NCBI GenBank assembly: GCA_963772585.1
Contig: CAVYXV010000013.1
Coordinates: forward strand, 186,001-250,000
Direction of reading: 5' to 3'
From: CAVVXN01 sp963772585
GTDB taxonomy: Bacteria; Planctomycetota; PLA2; JAEUHO01
Length of the DNA stretch: 64,000 nucleotides
The position numbers were made by a program, and so were the translations under genes. Below are positions 35,001 to 42,265 of the stretch, piece after piece (position 1 is the first letter of the stretch; the number at the start of each line of letters is the position of its first letter). The notes under the pieces are model-generated. The model made no database searches. It worked only from the letters and a program-made list of their open reading frames with translations, and had not been told where the DNA came from.

Positions 35001-35882
35001 GCTCAGGACCTCCGGGACCTCCATTGCTCTCAGGTCGGCGATGCGGCGAAGGACGGCACGCCCGTCTCGTGGCCGCGCGTTCGGCTCTCTCGCGAGCATC
35101 TCGTGGAGCAGGATGTCCAGTTCCTGGGGAACACCGGAAAGGACGGCGGAAGGACGGGGTACGTCCTGGCTGCGTCGGCGGTCCACGATCTCGATGGGGT
35201 CGTCGTCGGAGTCGCCGAGGGCGTGCTGTCCCGTCAAGAGGCGATAGGCCACCAGGCCGAGGGAGTAGAGATCGACGCGGTGGTCGTGGCCCTTGCTCTG
35301 CGTGAGCTCGGGAGCCATGTAGATGGGGGTGCCCACCGCGGGGCCATCCAAGGCACCGACGCGCGCGAGCGAACCGTCGGTGAGGGTGAAGTGGGGGCCG
35401 TCGCTCCGCCTCTCGAACAGCCAGTTCGAAGGCGTCACGTCGTAGTGGATGATCTCGAGATCGTGGAGGGCTTGGAGCACCCGTGCCCCGTCCTCCAGGA
35501 ACTTCCAGACCAACTCGGGATCCTGGGGCCCCTCGAGGCGGTCGAGACTGGTGCCGGACACGAAGCGCTGCACCTGGAACCACGCGCCTCCGCCCCTGCG
35601 CGGGCCCGGCGTGTCGATCCGCTGGGCCAAGTCGGGCGAGACGGTTCCCGTGTCGATGACCTCGGCCCAGTTCGGGTGGAGGAAGTCGGCCAGGACCGCG
35701 GCGGCGGGACTTCGGAATGCCTGACCCTCTGTCACCGAGCGCGTGACCTTGAGCGCGACCTGGCGGCCGCCCCGACCGAGATCCTCCGCGCGGTAGACCG
35801 CTCCGTTGGCACCCTGACCTACGGCGGGACCCAGCCGGTACCGGCCGGCGAGGATGACGGAGGTACCGTGGCGTTCCGACAT
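32094..35882 (-). CDS. Ser/Thr protein kinase-NTPase-TPR protein (PknK-like)
   Basis: A 1262-residue protein. Residues 10-285 are a Hanks-type kinase: glycine loop VGQGANGAVYRAED, VALKV lysine, catalytic loop IIHYDVTPSNWLF, and YMAPEL. The usual HRD reads HYD and DFG reads DGS, so activity may be altered. Residues about 320-620 resemble a STAND/AAA-type NTPase, but the P-loop reads GPSGSGTT with Thr where the Walker A lysine belongs, and Walker B is LIEDFGD. Residues 650 to the end are helical repeats, partly TPR-like (about 780-1050; AYIAQLHNNLGIVKMR). ATG 35882 is preferred. The histidine kinase downstream overlaps or abuts it. Confidence 0.87.
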   Translation of the reverse strand: MSERHGTSVILAGRYRLGPAVGQGANGAVYRAEDLGRGGRQVALKVTRSVTEGQAFRSPAAAVLADFLHPNWAEVIDTGTVSPDLAQRIDTPGPRRGGGAWFQVQRFVSGTSLDRLEGPQDPELVWKFLEDGARVLQALHDLEIIHYDVTPSNWLFERRSDGPHFTLTDGSLARVGALDGPAVGTPIYMAPELTQSKGHDHRVDLYSLGLVAYRLLTGQHALGDSDDDPIEIVDRRRSQDVPRPSAVLSGVPQELDILLHEMLAREPNARPRDGRAVLRRIADLRAMEVPEVLSSEAYARVQSGPMIGQEKVMERGRLALADLARQLAPWSGVDSRRADDNVLILTGPSGSGTTRIARELHREARAHDLPVLLLAGRDGAPDPEAPLDLLFESAVTLWKTGRRSADVLPGDSPEIQVVEAFVDGCLTASKTTPFVVLIEDFGDLPPTGQVAVAALCRELISRSVHAAGELPPPVSVIVDVGPFPPGPLLIPDSHEPLAPLLAAEHLDTTHVRDLLDSRLGGPAQLPETDVQRVAETTRGLAGSTQRLLAEAAQRGDLIASNGAWTWQLSELREYTVQPKLPPEASRALELVSNAERTLLACLALTDRPVSASVMKAICASLRISQVPAEPLVAQKLAALVESYSLTHASLRPMILQGLPKEAIDRARNVLLSAFLLRMDSRTLLPAVKLCHAVSGPLAAWQLFLQNASIVPHRDRDRLLREIETILVKSPELLTVKANRTALAKLLPRSHAALPIAKQLAPHIQTDGSELPNALRTYEVLADLDSPEYVAQQLQLHARAATGTPADRCDLYALLAKVLHDAHRYSEARQATSLSLRLLRGMRRATPARDRLSYLVSGVLARCHVNNEPRRAEVHLIRGIEAAQRCGDLAYIAQLHNNLGIVKMRSDATEAAAQHFEQSITAKEALGDLIGAAWTRMNLCRGLRESRAGASLIEAGQSIAACVARAQRHGLRGMLVHGLMELAATYDQQYRSDLAFDLYLRAWRTTQAGDDSTALRSLHPHARIHSDQALSAAWQLAPLASARGRYDVAATLLQFTAGAARADRLRDPTGKQRSLRCGMHYLTAALSSLHSGQSERFAFRVRRALKYSGVLPRAQRRTLSYAAYVASLPSQPTEPRQLLSRPGREGDRLLRSLFRVYLWVQRLRSQDHGSTAQPVVSHKSVLSIPPIPPGAPGRVAAELLLAAAFCLKTVPSGSVLSSLDAFARMSSFTMLGLRAKAARAYLDRSANPGTWAFCLLVRGFRAG

Positions 35883-36013
35883 GGCGAGAGTGGGGGATCC
35901 TCGTGCGGCGAGATTCCGGGGGCCGGGGGGCAAGTGTCCCATCGACCAGCCGCCCTGGGGCCATGAACCCGGCTTCCGGCTCTCATGGCTTTGTCGGGGT
36001 CAACGGTCGGATC

Positions 36014-36706
36014 TCACGCCGGTCGGCGAGCGATCGCCCGGCTCCGCGCCTCGCGCACGGCGTCCATGACCCGCTCGGCGAAAGCCATCTGTTCGGTACG
36101 CGCCTGGCCGTGGTGGGGAGGGGGCGGGGGGATGACGGGACCAAAGGCCAGGCGCACGTCCGCGCGGCGCAGCCAACGGGCGCCTTTCGGCCAGGCCCGG
36201 CGGTTGCCGTCGATGCCCAGGGGGAGGACGGGAGCCTGCCCCATCCGGGCCAGGATGGCGATGCCCCGTTGGGGGTCGCCCACCGTCCCGTCGATGCTGA
36301 GCCGTCCCTCGGGAAAGATGGCGACCGGCTGGTTGTCGCGTAGCAGGGCGACCGCCCGCTCCATCCCGGTCTTCGCCAACCGGCCCGTGTCGACGGGGAT
36401 GGCCCCGACCAGTTTGAAGAACCAGCGGGCCATGGGCCGCCGGTAGAAGTCGTTGGTCACGACGAAGACAATGCGGCGGGTCAGCACCAGTTGGACGAAC
36501 ACCGGATCCAGGTACGAGGCGTGGTTGGCACAGACGATGAAGGGGCCGCTCGGCAGGGACGGTGCGCTCTCGATGGCGCGCACGAGGAAGAGCGGACGCG
36601 CGACCATCTCGACGATGACGCGCAGGCAGGTGTAGCCCAGTTCGTAGGTCGCGTTCCACACGCGTCCGAACCAGCCGGGGGCAGCCGGTCGCGCGGGGGC
36701 GATCAC
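36014..36706 (-). CDS. 1-acyl-sn-glycerol-3-phosphate acyltransferase-like (PlsC family)
   Basis: A 230-residue membrane-associated acyltransferase of phospholipid synthesis. It has the catalytic NHASYLDPVF (H-x4-D, about residues 58-64), the acyl-acceptor motif IFPEGRLSIDG (about 129) and PVLPLGIDGN, in PlsC order. The N-terminal helix TYELGYTCLRVIVEMV may anchor it. GTG 36706 (VIAPARPAAPGWFG) is the likely start; the open frame runs on upstream into the preceding gene but that part is arginine/proline-rich and not like the family. It follows the exported repeat protein gene by 40 bases and precedes the Ser/Thr kinase gene. Confidence 0.85.
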   Translation of the reverse strand: MIAPARPAAPGWFGRVWNATYELGYTCLRVIVEMVARPLFLVRAIESAPSLPSGPFIVCANHASYLDPVFVQLVLTRRIVFVVTNDFYRRPMARWFFKLVGAIPVDTGRLAKTGMERAVALLRDNQPVAIFPEGRLSIDGTVGDPQRGIAILARMGQAPVLPLGIDGNRRAWPKGARWLRRADVRLAFGPVIPPPPPHHGQARTEQMAFAERVMDAVREARSRAIARRPA

Positions 36707-36746
36707 GTTCGGGCGTCCGCTGGACCGCGCGGTCTTCGTCGCAGGC

Positions 36747-38066
36747 CTACCTGGAGCCGCTTCCGTCCTTCTCCTCCTTGTCCTTGTCCTTGGCGGACGG
36801 GTTCTCGCCGGGGACCCCACACGAGGCGTTCATCTGGTCCTTGAGTGCGAGGGCCTCGTTGTACAGGAGGCGCTTCTCCTCTCCCTGGTCCATCATCTGG
36901 ACCGCGTCACGGTAGTACTTGTAGGACTTGTGCGCGGCGTCGCAGTCCTTGTCGCCACTCAGGTGGAAGATGTCCTTGAAGACGCGAGCGGCGCCACGCG
37001 TCGCGCCGAAGCGGTCGCGCGAGTCGGCGTAGTCACCGTAGAGGAGGATCACGCGGAGGTAGTGGAGAGCCGCCTGGTCCAGGAGGGCCTTCACCTTCTC
37101 CTTGCTCGTGCTCGACGTGGACTTCGCCTGCATGGTCGTCGCTTCGTCGTAGACCAAGTCTCCGAGCCCGTAGTAGACGCCAGCGAGCACGGTCTTGTCC
37201 GTGGACTCGTTCGCGTTCGCGATGATCTCATCGAAGATCTTCAGCGCCGGCTCCCGCTGGCCGAGCGATCGAAGCGCCTCGCCCTTCGACATGAGCATCT
37301 TGAACCTCGGCACGCTCGCGAGCTCGCTGTTGCGGTGGTTCTTGAGCTCCAACAGGAGCGCGTCGTAGGCTTGGACCGCCTCCTTCCACGCGTCGGCGCT
37401 GTTCGCGCTCATCGCGGGCACGGACTTGGTCAGCCACGTCTGGAGGTACTTCGCGCTGAAGTAGTCGCGGACGTTCATGCCCTCCGCGTCGATGACCTTC
37501 TGGAGTGTGGCGATGGCGTCCTTCATCTGGCCGTTCTTGGCGAAGAGGCGGGCGCGCAACTCCTGGGCGGGGCCGAAGTAGTAGGTCTTCGGGTCCGAGG
37601 CGAGCACGTCGTTCGCGGCCTGCAGCACCGCCCGGTCGTTGCCCGTGCTCGTGGTGGCGATCATGCGCTTGTAGAGCGCCCACTGCTTCGACGCTCCTTC
37701 GAGCTCGGTGGCCGCTTGCCGGAAGGCCTCGGCGGCCTCGTTCCAGTAGCCGGAGCGACCGTAGTTCTCACCGTTGTTGAACGGTGTATTCGCATAGGCG
37801 GCGGTCAGGTAGATCTCGACGATCTGCGCCGCCGGGAACCGCTGGCGCCCGAGGGATGCCTCGTCGTACGCCATCTTCAGGTTGCCCGTCCCGCTGTCCC
37901 GCAGTTCGGCGTCGGTGGGCACCATCCCCCAGGGCGTCTCCACGTCCTTGGGGAGCCGGATCTTGGCCTTGCCGTCGGTCAGATCGACCACGTCGCACCG
38001 GGCGGGTACCGCCAGGAGCATGATGACCAGGGCCGCCAGCGCGGCCCCGAGGATGCGCGTTCGCAT
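36747..38066 (-). CDS. Exported helical-repeat (TPR-like) protein of unknown function
   Basis: A 439-residue protein with a clear signal peptide (MRTRILGAALAALVIMLLAVPARC; the Cys after PAR could also make it lipid-modified). The mature part is alpha-helical with repeating pairs such as AYANTPFNNGENYGRSGYW, WNEAAEAFRQAATELEG, DPKTYYFGPAQELRARLFAK and EPALKIFDEIIANA, the helix-turn-helix rhythm of TPR domains, ending in a lysine/glutamate-rich tail. The role is unknown; TPR proteins of this kind usually hold periplasmic or outer-membrane complexes together. Closest neighbours are an acyltransferase downstream and a CPBP protease gene upstream (132 bases away). Confidence 0.75.
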   Translation of the reverse strand: MRTRILGAALAALVIMLLAVPARCDVVDLTDGKAKIRLPKDVETPWGMVPTDAELRDSGTGNLKMAYDEASLGRQRFPAAQIVEIYLTAAYANTPFNNGENYGRSGYWNEAAEAFRQAATELEGASKQWALYKRMIATTSTGNDRAVLQAANDVLASDPKTYYFGPAQELRARLFAKNGQMKDAIATLQKVIDAEGMNVRDYFSAKYLQTWLTKSVPAMSANSADAWKEAVQAYDALLLELKNHRNSELASVPRFKMLMSKGEALRSLGQREPALKIFDEIIANANESTDKTVLAGVYYGLGDLVYDEATTMQAKSTSSTSKEKVKALLDQAALHYLRVILLYGDYADSRDRFGATRGAARVFKDIFHLSGDKDCDAAHKSYKYYRDAVQMMDQGEEKRLLYNEALALKDQMNASCGVPGENPSAKDKDKEEKDGSGSR

Positions 38067-38197
38067 GGGGAACCCCCTGATGTTGCGGGTCGTACGGGGC
38101 GAAGGTGGAGCGTACCGGGGCACCCTGAAGGGGTCAACCGCACCCGGGTGTCCTTCGGCGAAGGAAGCGGCGGGAGGGCCCGGTCCGACCCCGGCCC

Positions 38198-39076
38198 TCA
38201 CGAGCCGGGGTGCCCCAGGGCGGACCAGGCCCTCTGGAGACCCAGGAGATCCATGGTCAGGGCCACCGAGTAGTGCAGGAACCATCCGTAGAGGATGGTG
38301 CCGGTCCGCCAGGAGAGAAGGCCGAGGATCAGCCCCGCTCCGATCGCTCCCATCGCCTCCGGGAACGGCTTGTAGTAGTGGATCATGCAGTAGGGTGCGA
38401 GCATCACCAACACGCTCGCCATGCCGAGGCGCGGCTTCAAACCCAGGACGATGAATCCGCGGAAGAAGAACTCGATGGCGAAGAACTGCAGGCAGTAGAC
38501 CGCTTCAAAGACGAAGAAGGCCGCATCCAGCCGGCCATCCCAGTGCCCCGGGCGGACCTGTTGCCAGGGTTTGTAGAAGGGATAGGTCTTGATGAACTCC
38601 GAGCCGTGGCTGACGAGCCAGACCACGGGGATGAACACGAGGAACAGGACGAGGTACGTCCACGCGTCCCGACCGGTGCCGCGGATCCGGACCCCGAGCT
38701 GGCGGGGCGATGCTCCGGCGAACGCCCCGACGATCATCGGCAGGATCACCATCAGCACGATGCAGGAGAGTCCCCACCACAGGTAGGGCTGCAGGCCCGG
38801 GGGCCCCGGGAGGCGGACGCCGAACATCCACGCGGTGCCGTGCGGCGGGGGGGCCGCGGTGACGCGCGGCATCCGCTGGGACCAGCGCGTGTAGTGCCAC
38901 GGCAGCCCGAAGTACTCCAGAAGGGTCATGGAGATGGGGACCGTGACCAGGATGGCAAGTGCCCTACGGTCCAGGGCGAGGAAGTCCTTGACCAGTCGGA
39001 CGATGCCCGCCGGGCCGTAGGCGGCGTCGCGCTGGGCCGCCGGCTCGTCGGACGGCGTGGGGTCGGGGTCCCTCAT
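38198..39076 (-). CDS. CPBP-family intramembrane metalloprotease-like protein
   Basis: A 292-residue polytopic membrane protein with six to eight hydrophobic segments. Its C-terminal part has IEFFFRGFIVLGL (about residues 199-211) and YCMIHYYKPFPEA, which correspond to the EExxxR and H motifs of CPBP/Abi (Rce1-like) proteases, followed by LILGLLSWRTGTILYGWFLH. The first Glu of EExxxR is Ile here, so catalysis is not certain although the second Glu, Arg and His are kept. Start ATG 39076 overlaps the xdhC stop as ATGA. Such proteins are linked to protein maturation or to bacteriocin self-immunity; the role here is open. Confidence 0.78.
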   Translation of the reverse strand: MRDPDPTPSDEPAAQRDAAYGPAGIVRLVKDFLALDRRALAILVTVPISMTLLEYFGLPWHYTRWSQRMPRVTAAPPPHGTAWMFGVRLPGPPGLQPYLWWGLSCIVLMVILPMIVGAFAGASPRQLGVRIRGTGRDAWTYLVLFLVFIPVVWLVSHGSEFIKTYPFYKPWQQVRPGHWDGRLDAAFFVFEAVYCLQFFAIEFFFRGFIVLGLKPRLGMASVLVMLAPYCMIHYYKPFPEAMGAIGAGLILGLLSWRTGTILYGWFLHYSVALTMDLLGLQRAWSALGHPGS

Positions 39077-39948
39077 GCACCCCGCTCCGGGGTGGGCTCG
39101 CGACCACGCTGCCCACGCTCGACGATGCGCTGCATCTCCGCCACGGGAAGCCGCTTGGCCTGCAGGCCGTCCAGCCTGCCGTGCCGGTGGGCAATCAGCT
39201 CCGCGACGACCGCCACGGCGATTTCGCCGTGCGCGCCGCCGCCGAGATGCAGGCCGATGGGCGCGTGGAGGCGGGCCAGGTCAACGCCCTCGAGATGTCC
39301 CGCCTCGCGCAGGCGACCCAGAATCGCCGTCACCTTGCCCCGGCTCCCGATCAGCCCCACGTAGGGGGCGTCCGTGTGGAGGGCCCAATCCGCGCACTCC
39401 AGGTCCATCGAGTGACCGCGTGTCACGACCACGCAATAGGTCGAACCGGTCACGCGTAGCTCGCGGAAGCCCTCGGCGAAGGTTGGCCGGGCGACCACCT
39501 GCCGGGCCGCCGGGAAGCGGTCCTCGTTGGCGAAGCTCTCGCGGTCGTCGAGAACGGCGACCCTAAACCCCGCCCGGGCGGCGATCTCGCAGAGGTCCCG
39601 GCTCACGTGGCCGGCACCGAACAGGACGAGCGCTGGCGTGGTCACGGGCTCCACGAAGACCTCGATCTCGCCTCCGCAGAGCAGACCCGACGTCCCCGTC
39701 GCCGATTCCGTCAGGCGGAAGGTCTCCCGCCGGGGCACCTCGTCCCCCAGGACCGCCCGGGCGACCTCCACCACCTCCGCCTCGACGCACCCGCCCCCGA
39801 CCGTTCCCACGAAGGTGCCGCTTTCCCGGAGGAGGAGGCGCATCGTCTCGCGCCCGGGGGTGCTGCCTCGCGTGGAGATCACGGTCGCCAGAGCGCCCCG
39901 CTCCCCGGCGGCCCGCATGCGGGCGATCTCCTCGAAGATGTCCAGCAT
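39073..39948 (-). CDS. XdhC/CoxI-family protein
   Basis: A 291-residue member of the XdhC family, which in other bacteria handles sulfuration or delivery of molybdenum cofactor for xanthine or aldehyde oxidases. The N-terminal part has GSTPGRETMRLLL and GTVGGGCVEAEVV (Cys near residue 53) and LLCGGEIEVFVEP. The C-terminal Rossmann part has VLFGAGHVSRDLCEIAARAG (about 108), then VVVTRGHSMDLE, LIGSRGK and LHAPIGLHLGG. GAGGAGC precedes ATG 39948. No molybdoenzyme genes are nearby, so its client is not visible. It ends with an ATGA overlap with the CPBP gene. Confidence 0.88.
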   Translation of the reverse strand: MLDIFEEIARMRAAGERGALATVISTRGSTPGRETMRLLLRESGTFVGTVGGGCVEAEVVEVARAVLGDEVPRRETFRLTESATGTSGLLCGGEIEVFVEPVTTPALVLFGAGHVSRDLCEIAARAGFRVAVLDDRESFANEDRFPAARQVVARPTFAEGFRELRVTGSTYCVVVTRGHSMDLECADWALHTDAPYVGLIGSRGKVTAILGRLREAGHLEGVDLARLHAPIGLHLGGGAHGEIAVAVVAELIAHRHGRLDGLQAKRLPVAEMQRIVERGQRGREPTPERGA

Positions 39949-40044
39949 GCAGGGCTCCTCGGCCGACCGAGCAGCGGATCCTATCATCCAGGGCGTCCCG
40001 GGAGCGGCCAACGCGGCCCTCCCTCCTGCGTAAGGTTGCGCGTC

Positions 40045-41418
40045 ATGACGATCGCCCGTCGCCCTCGCCCGCGGTACGCCGCCGCGACCCTGATCGCGCT
40101 CGGCCTCGCCGGACTGGCGCCCCCCCCCGCCCGGGCCGGGGACGAGGGGGCGGACCTCCGGCGCACCGCCGTCGTCCGCGCGGTCGAGAGGACGCGGGAC
40201 GCCGTGGTGCCGATCCACACCACCGAGGTCATCCGGCGGCAGTGGTTCGGCATGGAATTCCCTCCGGTGCACGGACGCGGCGTCGGCTCCGGCGTGATCT
40301 TCCACCCGCACGGCTACGTCATCACGAACGCCCACGTCGTTGCCCGCGCCAGCAAGATCCTCGTGGACGTGAAGCCCACGGGCGGCGAGGCGGAAACGGT
40401 GGAAGCCCGGATCTTCGCGGTGGACCTCGGGGAGGACCTCGCCATCCTGCGCATCCGGGCCGACTCCGACACGCGCTTCCCCTACCTCCCCCTGGGAGCC
40501 TCCGAGGACCTGATGCTCGGCGAGCCGGTCATCACACTCGGTAATCCCTTCGAGCTCGGTCTGACCGTCACCACGGGTATCGTCAGCGGGCTCCGCCGCG
40601 CGGTGCCGTCCGACGCCAAGCGCGAGTCCTTCAACGACTATATCCAGCTCGACGCCGCCGTGAACCCGGGGAACTCCGGCGGCGCGCTGCTCGACATCAC
40701 CGGCCGGTGGATCGGCGTGAACACGCTGGTCTACGACCGCCGTCTGGCCGACGGCATCGGATTCGCGATTCCCGCCGAGCGGGTGCGAGGGTTGATCGCC
40801 CGCGCCTTCACGCGGCGGCACCTCCACGGCGACTGGCTAGGGCTCTCGCTGAGCGCTGCCGGCGACGGCGCGGCGACGGTCGGCTACGCCTTTCCGACCG
40901 GGCCGGCCTACGCCGCGGGGATCCGGCAGGGCGACGCCATCGTCTCCGTCAACGGCGTGGCGACGCCCACCCTCTTCGACCTGCGCTGGCAGCTCGCCTC
41001 CCTCCCCTACGGCGCCGTCGCCCACCTCGGTGTCCGGCGCGACGGCGCGCCCGCCCCGTCCGAGGCGGCCGTCACCCTGCTCCCCGTGCCCACGGATGCC
41101 CTCAGCGACCGCCGTCTGGGCTTCGTTGCCGACGACGTGGGGGAGAAGGAGAACCTCGACCAGCAACTCGCCTTCGACGCGGGGGCGCTCGTCCGCGAGG
41201 TGAGGCCGGGCGGCCCGGCGTCCCGGATCGGCCTCCGCCAGGGGGATCTCGTCGTGGGGCTGGGCGATCGCCGCATCCGCAACACGGACGACCTGCTGCT
41301 CTTCCTCCAGCTGGTCGGCCCCGGAGACATCGTCGTCGTCCGCGTCCTGCGGGAGCAGGTGAACGCGGACGGATACCGCTACCGATCGATGACCGAGGGA
41401 ACGCTGATCGCCGAGTGA
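40045..41418 (+). CDS. Exported trypsin-like serine protease with PDZ domains (Deg/HtrA family)
   Basis: A 457-residue protein. A signal peptide (YAAATLIALGLAGLA) precedes a trypsin-like domain with the full triad: His in VITNAHVV (about residue 95), Asp in EDLAILRI (about 131), Ser in NPGNSGGALLD (about 210). Two PDZ domains follow, with GPAYAAGIRQGDAIVSVNG (split across the first) and GPASRIGLRQGDLVVGLG. This is the standard HtrA/DegS-DegP plan for periplasmic quality control or regulated proteolysis. It is divergent from xdhC (96 bases) and convergent with the next gene. Distinct in sequence from the second Deg protein at 59.7 kb. Confidence 0.92.
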   Translation: MTIARRPRPRYAAATLIALGLAGLAPPPARAGDEGADLRRTAVVRAVERTRDAVVPIHTTEVIRRQWFGMEFPPVHGRGVGSGVIFHPHGYVITNAHVVARASKILVDVKPTGGEAETVEARIFAVDLGEDLAILRIRADSDTRFPYLPLGASEDLMLGEPVITLGNPFELGLTVTTGIVSGLRRAVPSDAKRESFNDYIQLDAAVNPGNSGGALLDITGRWIGVNTLVYDRRLADGIGFAIPAERVRGLIARAFTRRHLHGDWLGLSLSAAGDGAATVGYAFPTGPAYAAGIRQGDAIVSVNGVATPTLFDLRWQLASLPYGAVAHLGVRRDGAPAPSEAAVTLLPVPTDALSDRRLGFVADDVGEKENLDQQLAFDAGALVREVRPGGPASRIGLRQGDLVVGLGDRRIRNTDDLLLFLQLVGPGDIVVVRVLREQVNADGYRYRSMTEGTLIAE

Positions 41419-41447
41419 CCGTCCTCGGCGCGGCCCTTCCCGCCGCC

Positions 41448-42134
41448 TCAAGTCAGGGTGACGCGCTTGGTCCCGAGGATGTCGGCCACCTGCTCGTCGA
41501 TGGACCCGATCCTCAGGACGTGGTCGATGACGATGGGCTGCGACTCGCGGGGAGTCGTGAGGATCATCCGGCCCGAGCCGGCCAGGATCCGCTCCATGAC
41601 GTCGGGGATCTCCTTGAACCAGCGGAGGTCCTCGGTGCTGTAGCGCTTGATGTCTGCGAACAGGCCTCGCCGGTGGATCACCTCGTTGTACCGGAATTCC
41701 CAGTAGTCGAAGCGCGTCTTGATGAAGACGATCATGTACAGGATCGTGAAGAACCCGAAGATCGTGAAGTAGAACTCACGGTTCATGTAGATCCGGAGGT
41801 TCTGGAAGAAGTCCCCGAGCGGCCCGAGCCAATCCAGGAGGATCATGGCCAGCACGAGCGCCACCCCGATCGCCAGGATCATCACCGAGACGACCTCGTT
41901 GAAGTCGAAGGAGATCACGAGGAGGTTGAAGGCGAAGATGCACATCCAGACCGTCCCCAGGTGGGGATGGGCCGTGGCGACCTGGCCGCCGCCGTGGGCG
42001 ATGCCCATGACGAGCGAGGCAATCCACGTCAGCCAGAAGAAGATGACCTTCGGGTAGGAGCGCACGACGACGCGCGGCATCTCCCGCGGCGCTTGGCTGG
42101 CGGGCGATTCCTGGGTGGGCGGGGTCTCGGCCAC
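41448..42134 (-). CDS. Membrane protein with cytoplasmic PH-like domain (hypothetical)
   Basis: A 228-residue protein. Three or four hydrophobic segments (VIFFWLTWIASLVMGIAH, VWMCIFAFNLLVISF, VMILAIGVALVLAMILLDW, FYFTIFGFFTILYMIVFI) occupy residues 25-150. The C-terminal 75 residues (YNEVIHRRGLFADIKRY onward) resemble the PH-like domains of bacterial membrane proteins such as YdbT/bPH2. GTG 42134 is supported by AGGAGG seven bases upstream. Divergent from carB, convergent with the Deg protease gene. No function assigned; the PH-like call is a weak fold inference. Confidence 0.75.
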   Translation of the reverse strand: MAETPPTQESPASQAPREMPRVVVRSYPKVIFFWLTWIASLVMGIAHGGGQVATAHPHLGTVWMCIFAFNLLVISFDFNEVVSVMILAIGVALVLAMILLDWLGPLGDFFQNLRIYMNREFYFTIFGFFTILYMIVFIKTRFDYWEFRYNEVIHRRGLFADIKRYSTEDLRWFKEIPDVMERILAGSGRMILTTPRESQPIVIDHVLRIGSIDEQVADILGTKRVTLT

Positions 42135-42265
42135 GGGCTTCCCTCCTGAGGCGTAGGTTCGCCCGGCATCCTACGGGGGAGGCCAAGCGGCTTCACGCGA
42201 AAGCGGAAGGCGCCCGGCGGCCGGGGTATCCTCCCCCCGCTCGCCGACTTCAGGGGGCCCGATCC

